A stretch of DNA of 64,000 nt, from contig CM018690.1 in the NCBI GenBank assembly GCA_009363875.1, positions 18,121,692 through 18,185,691 of the forward strand. Reading direction: 5' to 3'. Below, one piece after another: positions 55,291 through 64,000 of the stretch. Each line of letters starts with the position of its first letter. The first letter of the stretch is position 1. The translations under genes and the position numbers were made by a program. The notes under the pieces were generated by a model that worked only from the letters and a program-made list of their open reading frames with translations, was not told where the DNA came from and did not search any database. Source of the DNA: Mikania micrantha. Its lineage: Eukaryota > Streptophyta > Magnoliopsida > Asterales > Asteraceae.

Positions 55291-56079
55291 AATTTAGAGG
55301 ATAAAGTTTGAATATGAAATGTTTAATAACTCTTTTAAATAAAATACTTTAACACAAAGGCATAAAGTTTGAATATTTTGGTTATTTAGATGACATATAT
55401 AGAGAAGATGTATAATTGTTTTAAAACATTATGTATTTACTTTTCTAAATAAAATACTAATCGTTTAAAATTAAATATATATTAATTTGCCTTTGGAGTT
55501 ATCTCAAGTTATTTTAGGGAAACAAATTTGATGTAAAAAGATGTTTTTCTAGACAAAAATTCGATGTAATTTTAATAGCTTTTGTATGGTTGTCGGTATA
55601 TATATGTTGCATATACCGTGGAGATCGAGTACATAGGTTTCTTGTCTTTTTTATTTTTATTTTTACTTTATTTTAATCTGAATGTTGTTTTTATTGAACC
55701 AAAATATATTTTATTGATAGTTTATTACATGTAAAATAAATTAGTTATTTTTTGAAAGGCAAATAAGTTAATTGACCGAAGAGTTTTATTGCGTTTTTAT
55801 ATGTTTTTTGTTTTAGTAAATATTATATTTGATAAAAGAATTCTGTTGAGTTTTTTATTTTTTAATATATTTATAATAAGTTCATATCATTGAAAAAATA
55901 ATATCAATTTATTATAAATTTACATAAATTGTGGAGTTAATAATAATAAAACAGTGATTTGAAAATCGGTTTAACGGTTCAGTTATAAGCTGATTTGACC
56001 TATCAAACCAGTAAATTAGTAATAGAATCGTTTTGATTTTTTTGTATGGTTTAGAAACATTAATGCGGATATGTTTTAG
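55291..56079. other. Intergenic, nothing recognised
   Basis: AT-rich. Around 55960-56060 a few AATCGGTTTAACGGTTC motifs hint at a MITE fragment. No coding pattern. Confidence 0.4.
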
Positions 56080-56515
56080 GTATGTATTTATTATCTTATA
56101 CTAATATTTATTAAAATAGAAACTAACAAACGTTTAATAATCTGAATCGCAAGTCGGCGTGTAATGCGAGGGATGTAAATGTAACTTATGGCTCTTCTAG
56201 AACATCAATATTCGAAATTCAATAGGATGCAAAGTAGAAAGTACGATGATTTTAGGAAAAAGAATATGATATCTTTTTTTTTTCAACAGCAAAAGAATAT
56301 GACTGAACTCTATGCAATACAAGATTTTAAAATATGTTTTAATAGCAAACTATTTTTATCTCCGCCACGTGTTGCGGCGGAGTATTCCAAGCTTTACGAG
56401 CTTTGTTTCCAAGCTTTACGAAACTCAAGACGTCGTTGATCGGTATCTTGTAATTAACAAATTAAATTAGAAAAAGATAAAAACTAAAACCTAATCACTC
56501 ACATTTATATCATCA
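56080..56515 (+). repeat. Dispersed repeat copy B, without Helitron
   Basis: The segment repeats 1-35, 90-120 and 640-1010 in order. It lacks the Helitron and a short stretch after position 35. The CTCCGCC/GGCGGAG inverted pair is kept. A frame at 56188-56439 arises from the repeat and is not a gene. Confidence 0.85.
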
Positions 56516-57039
56516 ATACCATCTGTTATTATAAGGTCCATGCCACGGCCTGTAGCTGAAAATGAGATAAATAAATGTGCGGAAGTTTTAGGGAGGAATT
56601 GTGAAGCAATCATAGAGGAACCAACAACACCTGAGCTAGAAGCCAATGAGTTATAAATTAACAAACGACAATGAGGATCAATAATATGAAGATTCTATGA
56701 AATTCTAAGCATCAAACTCTACATGAAAGAATTTACATCCAATTTACAACACATACTTCAGGATAGCAAAAGACTTCAAGATGACATGTCTAAAGCATTA
56801 GTTGCATTAGATCCTAACTGAACTTCAATCCCAACACCTAAACTTAAGGAAATTTGATTTGAGAGAGGGGATTCGAGGTTCCCTTGACACAAAATCGGAG
56901 TAAAAAGATTTGAAAAACCCTAACCTAGGCCTATGTGTAAGCAAATCAGAAAACAACGTCGGTCGGGAGGCATGGGCGAGACGTATGGCCGATAAAGAAG
57001 AACGAACACAACGACAAAGAAAAAGCATCACCACATCGC
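56516..57039. other. Unrecognised sequence with a short open frame
   Basis: An ATG at 56540 opens 38 codons (MPRPVAENEINKCAEVLGRN, then CEAIIEEPTTPELEANEL) ending at 56656. The composition looks exonic but I do not recognise a family, and no splice structure is evident. The rest shows no clear features. Confidence 0.3.
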
Positions 57040-57162
57040 CGAGGACGTCAAAGTGACGAGCTGGTGGAGGCAACGGTCAGAACTGCCAGATATCGACGTC
57101 CTCTTCACAGGTGGTTGTTGGAGAGTCCGCTCTTCAAGGTGCTCGTTGGAGGGTGCATCCAC

Positions 57163-57666
57163 TGTTAGATATTTTAGTGTAATTGGGGTTAATTTTATCG
57201 ATCAATATGAACTATAAAATCATTAAACAAGTTGGGTGTGGGGTGCACGCTTGTTTAATCTTTTATAAATTCAATGGGGGTTCCAAGGGGGCAACGTCCC
57301 CTTGGCGGGGGTCCGGGGGCAGCGCCCCCTGTTAGCGGGGTCCAAGGGCAGCCCCTGGCGGAGACAGTTTGATTTTACGAATTTTACATAAAAATTTGGT
57401 TTACAACTTTTGTGGCAAAATCGTGAAAAATGAAAGTTGGAAAACTGTCTGGAGATAGTTTCCAAACCGCTGTTCTACATTTTGATCGATGATTGCAGAA
57501 TCTGGTTCATTCAATCGAATTCACAGCGAATATTCATACTTGTTCTTGAGCGAAATTGAATTTTATCCGATCAAATATTTGGGTGAACCGCAAATAGTTT
57601 GATCTGAAAGTGCGATCCACGGCTTTCAATTTCATCCAATTGTTTGCTTTCTGGAAATTCTCTACA
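57163..57666 (+). mobile_element. Solo LTR (504 bp)
   Basis: It starts TGTTAGATATT, ends TTCTCTACA, and is flanked by TCCAC (57158-57162 and 57667-57671). A GC-rich block at 57275-57360 holds near-repeats GGGGGCAACGTCCCC and GGGGGCAGCGCCCCC, typical of plant copia LTRs. No internal domain is present. Confidence 0.88.
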
Positions 57667-58052
57667 TCCACCATGCCAAAGCTGGCGGACGAAGTGCATA
57701 TGGAATGGCATGGCCGATGTCAGGCGGTTCTCCATCTCCTACTTTCTCTGTTTCTCTCTAAACATGTGGGTACAAAATAAATAGGTGGCCAATGTTTACA
57801 AAACAAAAAAGAGTAGAAGGCCAAAGTTTACGAAAAAAACTCATATTCATCACACAACGACGGGAGACAACGGTCTGAACCGCTGAACGCCTACGTCCTC
57901 TTCACAGGTGGTCATTGGAGAGTCCCCTCTTCACATGTGCTCATTGGAGAGTGCATCCACCACACTGAAGCTAGTGGACGGAGTAAATAAGGAATGGCCG
58001 GTGTCAGGCGATTCTCCATCTCCCGCTTTCTCTGTCTCTCTAAACACGTGGG

Positions 58053-58680
58053 TATGATGGCAAAAATAACACGCACCTGGCAGGTTTGCCTGTAATCCGC
58101 AAGATATAGGACGGGTATTTTCAAACCTGGTGGGTATTGGGCCGAATATATGATTAATTTATAAAATTTTCACTGTATGGAATGGGCTTAAATTTGTTTA
58201 TACACCCCTTTACTCATCATATACACCCGTACCACTTACCCGCCCCGTCAACCTGATTATAATACCCATTTATCCAATAAATACACCCAATTTTCATAAG
58301 TATACCCAATTTTATTCTTCACATATTTATTTTTATTTCTAGCATATAATTGATTTCTAATTTTCACGTTCTAAATTTATCGTATTGTGTTATTTTAATT
58401 ATGATTTATTTGTTGTTGTGTTATTTTGGTTTTTAATTGTAAGAAAAATGTTTGAATGAATGTGTGAAAAACAAGTGTACTTTTAATTACCTAATACATA
58501 ACTGACATGTTTTAAACCAGTTGTTCTATAAATGTATATTTAGCAAACTAAAGCCTATGGGTAAACCCGAAATCCATGAGCATACGCGATACCTTATAGG
58601 TAAATACCTTATAGGTTTTGACCGGGTATATGACAAGCTTTTATAAAGCCCATGGTAAACCCGGCACATTACCATTCATA
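58053..58680. mobile_element. hAT-type MITE in the second duplicated unit
   Basis: TATGATGGCAAAAAT on the left and TATGAATGGTAATGTG inward from the right are imperfect inverted ends. Flanking 8-mers CACGTGGG and CATGTGAG match at six positions; comparison with the other unit (57765) confirms the insertion point. The ends carry GGGTA/TACCC-rich motifs. Confidence 0.7.
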
Positions 58681-58760
58681 CATGTGAGTACAAAAAAAGT
58701 AGGTGGCCAACGTTTACAAGAAGAAAAGAGAGTTGGTGGCTAAAGTTTGCAAAACAAAGA

Positions 58761-60213
58761 TACTCTTATTCATTAGCCGTCCTTTTTTTTTAATATATAC
58801 ACATACATAATTATTTTTCAAACCTGTTAAGATGAAAACTTTTTTCATATTTTACATTTTTTTAAATCTTAATCTTTTAATATTTTTATTGATTTGGAAA
58901 AGTTGCTTCAATAGTTTTCAATTACATCATTTTTTTAGTTACAGACTAGTTTTTTTTCCTTGTGTTGCTCTAGGAAGCTGTTATTCTGACAAAGTTTTAA
59001 GATATAAAGAACGTTCATTTTAAATCTATTGATAATAATACCTACACACTTAAAAACTCTAAGATAACCAAAAAAAAAAACAATTGAGTTAGGTGCTCAC
59101 TTGAAATTGGGCCATCTATGATGATATGATTTAAAATATCAAAAAAGCAAATAGAACATGTCATCATCAAAGTGAGTATCACCATGTCGTAGAACCTGAA
59201 GGTATATAACTCCAGAAAAGTCATATTCCGTAGTATTAGTTACCGTCATTCCACCATAAAACCCAAAATGTACTCGGTTGTGAAAGCAAATATCGAAGAT
59301 TCTAATACAAATACAGATGAAAGATAAAGATTAATTTAGTTAGCAAACAGAAAACGTAAAACTAAAATTAAAATTAATAAAAACAACAAACATGATAAAG
59401 TTATAAAAATCAAGCGTCAAAAATCCAAAATTGACATAAAGATAAAAACAAAGTTAACTGATGAAAAAAAAAATAAAACTTAAATTAGGAAGAAAGGAGA
59501 CAAAAAACTAAACAAAAGCAAAACAAAAATAAAACAAAAAAGTTAGAAAACAATTATGTGAAAAAAAAATAAAAATATCTTAAGTTTGTGAACAATTTAC
59601 AAGAATACCTTAACCATTCATAAGTTTGTTATTTTAATATATACTGGGAATTCATAAATTAAAAACCGCCATAAGTCGAAACAACTATGAAAATCATGAA
59701 AAAATCATGTAAAAAAAGTTTTTTCTATTGTTTTACATGTTTGTAATATTATTTGATTTATTTTTATAAAAATTAAAAAAACCCCAAGAGGTTTTTCTAA
59801 AAAAAACATTTTGAAACACCATGTAACAAATATATAACTTGCGTCCAAATGTTGCGTATTTGTTACAAAATATTTTTTAACAAAATATTTTTTAGAAAAT
59901 ACAGGCTTGGCACTTTTTTGTTTTTTTATAAAAGTTTACAAAATAATGTTATAAATCTGTAAAAAAAATTTTGCATATTATATGAGTGTTTCCATAATTG
60001 TCACATCTTAAGGTGATTTTCAAGATATTTTTACCCTATATGTGTGTGTGTATTCTTGCTTAAATACTAAAGGAAACATTTCTAGCAACAAGCTTAACGG
60101 ATATAATAGTTATTTCTACTTTAAAGAAAAATTACTTTTATACCTCTTAAATCATGTGTATATAAATATTGTTTTTATTGTTTACAAGTTGTTGGTTCTT
60201 AATAATGAAATCC

Positions 60214-60248
<35 letters not shown>
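58761..60248. other. Intergenic, very AT-rich, no gene seen
   Basis: Long A and T runs, a TGTG run (60038-60052) and an AT microsatellite (60217-60247). Short open frames (58832-59023, 60042-60395) have no family features. Confidence 0.5.
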
Positions 60249-60250
<2 letters not shown>

Positions 60251-60671
60251 GAAAGATCAAATAAAAAGTATATTTTGCCTAAGAAGGCTAAAAAGGATTT
60301 TTAAAATCTCCAAAACCGACCCAAACGAACTCCGATTGAACTCATTTCAATGGCATTGGAACCGTCTCATCGAACCCTACAATATTAGATTTTAAGTTTT
60401 TGTTTTAACAACTAGATTTAGATTTTGGGTTTTAGGGTTTGGTTTTTAGCTTTTAAGTTGTATCTTTATGTTAAAGATTTGTTTTTAAAGTTTTGGTTTT
60501 AGTATTAGGGTTTATTGTTTACGATTTAAGGTTTGGGTTTTAGGGTTCGACAAGCCGATTCCAATGATGTAAAAATTAATTCAATCAGGGTTTGTTTGAG
60601 TCGGTTTTCAAGTTTTTAAAATCCTTCTTAGCCTTCTTAGGCAAAATACACTTTTTAGGGGAACCTTCCCC
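60249..60671. mobile_element. MITE with long inverted ends and telomere-like core
   Basis: The left arm (about 60249-60385) and the right arm (about 60540-60671) are inverted repeats including AAAATACACTTTT/AAAAGTATATTTT, TGCCTAAGAAGGCTAA and CGACCCAAACG/CGACTCAAAC. The centre carries several TTTTAGGGTTT and GGGTTTTAGGG units, similar to the plant telomere repeat. It is flanked by AT microsatellites on both sides, so a target duplication cannot be told. Confidence 0.82.
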
Positions 60672-60697
<26 letters not shown>

Positions 60698-60702
<5 letters not shown>

Positions 60703-61080
60703 ACGTTCAAATAATAACCCACCCTTGAAGCATTAACCCGAAATAACCCATCAACATTAAGCCAAATCTTTGATTTGGTTTTTGAACATCATTGTAAGAC
60801 ATCTAAATCACTTTCTTCTTTTATGAGTTTGACAAAATTTATCACCGCTTCAGACGTAACATCATTATAAGTTATAGGCCTAAAACATTACAGTATTGTA
60901 AGTGAAAAACTTACAACGCTGTTACGTCTTAAACGGTGATGATTTTTCGCAAATTCATAAAAGAAGAAAGTGTTGTAGATATTTTACAATGAAGTTAAAA
61001 AAAAATTCAAGATTTGGCTTCATCTTGGCAAAGTTATTTGGGTTAATGCTTTAAGAGTGAGTTATTATTTGTTCACAATC
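60698..61080. mobile_element. Fold-back MITE, copy 1
   Basis: The two halves are inverted copies: TTCAAATAATAACCC, AAGCATTAACCC, TTCTTCTTTTATGAGTTT and GTAAGTGAAAAACTTACAA at the centre. The same element occurs at 61402-61776. Confidence 0.82.
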
Positions 61081-61401
61081 ATATATATCTGTGTGTATGT
61101 GTGTGTGTGTGCGTGATGTGGTTATAGTAAAAATGCTTAGATTGGTAAGAAATGTGAGAAAGATTGTGAGGTATTAGATCTATAATTTAATGATTGACAT
61201 CAAAGTTATATTAAAAAGTTAGTGGAATGGTATTTAGTCATAAACACTTTTGTTGACATTTTATCATGTTCCCCCCATTTTTTAGATGATAATAACTTTT
61301 ATATTCGTTATTATTTTATATAAAAATTACACCAAAAAATACGAGTGATTTTTATCTTTAAAACGAGTATAGTATTGTTTTATATATATGTGTATATATA
61401 T
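61081..61401. other. Short spacer with TG and TA runs
   Basis: Dinucleotide runs at 61084-61112 and 61378-61400 border AT-rich sequence with no gene. Confidence 0.5.
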
Positions 61402-61776
61402 GATTGTGAATATATGATAATCAACTCTTAAAGCATTAACCAAATAACTCTGTCATGATAAAACCAAATATTTGATTTTTTTAACATTATTGTAACACAT
61501 CTACAACAATTTCTTCTTTTATGAGTTTACGAAAATTAATCACCATTTAAAACGAAACATTGTTGTAAGTTTTGAGTCTAAAATAGTTGAAATGTTGTAA
61601 GTTAAAAACTTACAACGATGTTACGTTTTAAACGATGATTAATTTTCGCAAACTCATAAAAGAAGAAAGTATTGTATATGTGTTACAATGACGTTAAAAA
61701 AATCCAAGATTAGGCTTCATGTTGACAGAGTTATTGAGGTAACGTTTTAAGAGTGTGTTATTATTTGAACATTATC
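61402..61776. mobile_element. Fold-back MITE, copy 2
   Basis: It matches the element at 60698-61080 along its length: AAAGCATTAACC, TTCTTCTTTTATGAGTTT, the central GTAAGTTAAAAACTTACAA palindrome, and GTTATTATTTGAAC at the right. Confidence 0.82.
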
Positions 61777-62930
61777 ATATATATGTGTGTGTGTGTGTAA
61801 TGTTGTAGTTTTCACAGCCCATTTTTTTATTCTTATCTTGAAAACTCAAAAACCTTATCCTTATTCATTCATATCAATCAAATCCTAAAGCAAGAGTTTA
61901 TATTCATACATAAGAGAGTTAGAGCATTCAAAGTATGTTTTTTTATTCCAACTCTTATAATTTCACTAAAAATTACTTTATTGTAAATATATCTTATATC
62001 TTTTTATAAATCTTCATGTCTCATTCCCTACATGTATTATAATTTAAATTGAAAAATACTTGCATATTTTTGTTATTACTATTCCTCTTATCTTTTACAC
62101 ACAATCACTAACATAAATATTATAGGATTAACTGTAGGAGCACAATTTACGATATAAGCAAATACTTCTATTATACAAATACTCTAATTACAATTCTGAG
62201 AAATCCAAAATGTAAAATAAATTATTACAAGAAATATAAAAGTGATAAAATTTAAATTAGAAAAGAATATATAGCATACGATGAAACAAGTTCTGAAATT
62301 TAAATTACAAGAAACACGAATAACAAAAGATGAAACGAATTGAAATGATTTCGGTGGCTGATGATTTATGTTTATTAGATTTCCTTTAAAATAGATTTCG
62401 GGACACCCAGGTAAACCCGACTATTTCCCAGGGTACAACAGCCGAAGCAGTATGTACTGCAGGATTTAACCAAAAACCCGAAACATTACTTGAAACAAGA
62501 ATGTTTAACTATGTAGCATCAGGAATCGATCGTTGTAGATTATTAAGAACTCAACAAAGTATATGTTTATCTTGTGAACCTTTGAAGCTTTTGTGTGTGC
62601 TTCTAATGTGTAGAGAAATCTCAAACTTCTAGCTACTCTAACAAGAGACCAAATCTATTATACTTAATAAATCAAAATAATTGAGGGACACTTGTCACTA
62701 TTCTAGAGCATCCTCACACTAATTTTCCCGCTTCTCTCTCCTAATAAATACACAACTTTAATAAATACTAATAATATATTCTTTATATAATTATACCTTT
62801 TTTAATCAAAAATAATTCTTAATATTAAAAAAATATATTACATAATAGTATAAAATACTAATTATATTACATACACCCTTTATAATTAAAAAAGATTTCT
62901 TAATATAAGTGATGAAAGTGTAAATAGTTG
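61777..62930. other. Intergenic, nothing firmly recognised
   Basis: AT-rich. The part 62395-62650 has balanced composition (GGACACCCAGGTAAACCCGA, ACAGCCGAAGCAGTATGTA) and could be a fragment of an LTR or a gene, but I do not recognise it. Confidence 0.35.
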
Positions 62931-64000
62931 TGTGAATTGATGTGTAATTATGTGATATTATCGAATTTTGGCTCGAAACACGTTTACTTTGAGTATGTTT
63001 ATGAATTGCAGGTGTTAAGTGATTAACGACGTGTTCGGGAGCTTATTGGATGAGTAGAAGAGAAGCCGGGCGAGAAAAGGGTGATAACATGAAGTTCGGG
63101 AGACCAAAACTTTGCGGATGCATAACTCAGGCTAAGAGAAGAGTTACGGGGCCCATAATATATGAAAACTGAGTTTCTCGACGAGACGAAGCCATCGGTG
63201 AGATAAGTTTGGGCGTATGGTACGGCCAACCCGGCGTATCATACGGCCAGCGTATGATACGCCCAAATTTCAGCGTTGACAGAAAGTTCTGGGCGTAGGG
63301 TATCCTGGTGGGCGTATGATACGCCCGTGCCCGGCGTATCATACGGCGGCGGCCGGAAAAATCCGATTTTTACCTAATTTCTCCCATATTTAAGGCCCAA
63401 CCTTAGGGTTTCGTTTCTAACACTTTTTGGGACGATTTCTGGGCAAAAAAAGGCACGTTGTTTGGCATTCCAACTCATCCAAATCAATCCAAGATCATCT
63501 AGATTCGTAGAAGCAAAGATCCAATCATGCATATGATCAACGATTGTGAAGATTCAAGTTTGAGGATGTCCGGCTAGTTCGATTGTGATCATCTCCGGGT
63601 GAAGAATTAGGTTTGAGAATTGGTTTTGTTCTTTGATTTGTTGGATATTGGTGTTGAATTCATTCTTCGTAGTTTTATGGATTCACTAGTGTTTTGATTG
63701 TTAAACGATTATGATTTCTTGTTTCTTTTGCAATTTCTAATTCAAGTTCATTACTTTATTTTCATTCATTGTTTGATTGAATTAGTAATCAACGGAATTA
63801 GGGTTTTAAAGTGATTTAAAATTCTTGGTTTTTGTAGAACTCGTAATCAATCAAGTCAACAACATCGGTCTAGTTATCGGTTGTCAACAAGATCATTGCT
63901 TTGCTTTCAAAACCATATATGTTTAGTAATTAAAGCATGAATCATGTCTATGTGATTCCCAATTGACAAATTAATGAAAACCTAATTGTCTTCCTAATTC
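62931..64000 (+). mobile_element. Gypsy-like LTR, incomplete at window end
   Basis: CGTATGATACGCCC palindromic motifs repeat between 63200 and 63350 (for instance GGGCGTATGATACGCCC at 63310-63326), followed by CCCATATTTAAGGCCCAACC with TTAGGGTTTCG (63385-63415), which looks like the promoter and start of R in Athila-type or related LTRs. The downstream part runs off the window. The exact left end is not determined. Confidence 0.5.

Larger units (their letters stand above)
57040..58720. repeat. Tandem duplication opened by a solo LTR and a MITE
   Basis: One unit (57040-57162 plus 57667-57830) and a second (57850-58052 plus 58681-58760) share GACGTCCTCTTCACAGGTGG, GGAGAGTGCATCCACC, GATGTCAGGCG-like and TCTCCATCTCC phrases in the same order. 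The first is split by the solo LTR 57163-57666, the second by the MITE 58053-58680. The nature of the duplicated sequence is unknown. Confidence 0.75.

Noticed and set aside
56188..56439. 83-codon frame in repeat copy B
   Set aside because: The corresponding frame is broken in copy A at 640-900, and both are dispersed repeats.

Overview
The window is nuclear DNA of a flowering plant, most likely a eudicot. It is AT-rich, its one apparently whole host gene has a plant PR-10 fold and plant splice signals, and nearly everything else is plant-type transposable elements: Ty1/copia, Ty3/gypsy-type LTRs, hAT, PIF/Harbinger, CACTA, Helitron, SINE and MITE. The style of the repeats suggests Asteraceae to me, but that is recognition from memory and not a proof. 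No rRNA genes, no convincing tRNA genes and no CRISPR arrays were seen.

Layout. 1-3.6 kb: a repeat copy split by a small Helitron, an LTR-like stretch, then the 3' end of an LTR retrotransposon (reading frame, polypurine tract, 803-bp LTR). 3.7-6.0 kb: a fold-back element and a hAT-type MITE. 6.2-7.9 kb: a PIF/Harbinger element carrying only a decayed ORF1. 8.0-11.5 kb: an AAT microsatellite holding a hAT transposon with a perfect 8-bp duplication and a broken transposase. 12.4-13.2 kb: a complete two-exon PR-10 (Bet v 1-like) gene, the only host gene that looks functional. 13.5-22.3 kb: a minus-strand copia element opened by another copia element (itself opened by two hAT-type elements), a SINE and a Helitron. 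23.5-28.5 kb: a solo LTR split by a hAT MITE and by a second, gypsy-type solo LTR; the latter holds a block of mitochondrial-looking DNA and three hairpin repeats. 29-33.7 kb: decayed hAT pieces, an HSP70 exon fragment, a Tourist-like MITE and minisatellites. 33.7-42.0 kb: CACTA territory. One CACTA element has long matching ends, an apparently spliceable five-exon Transposase_24 gene and two captured exons of a quinone/enone oxidoreductase; beside it a TNP2 transposase is split into two opposite-strand parts flanking a PR-10 promoter fragment. 42-52.7 kb: a second Helitron-like element, a SINE, a truncated copia, an element with 8-bp duplications, and a Harbinger deletion derivative with a hAT MITE inside it. 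53-64 kb: LTR pieces, a second PR-10 flank relic, a repeated copy of the first kilobase, a solo LTR, several MITEs and the start of a gypsy-like LTR that runs off the end.

The genes do not form a pathway. The host signal is a PR-10 locus with at least two additional relics (a promoter plus first codons near 38.5 kb and a 3' flank near 55 kb), which suggests a former PR-10 cluster or mobilised copies dispersed by transposons. Borders given with target-site duplications were read directly; other borders are approximate.
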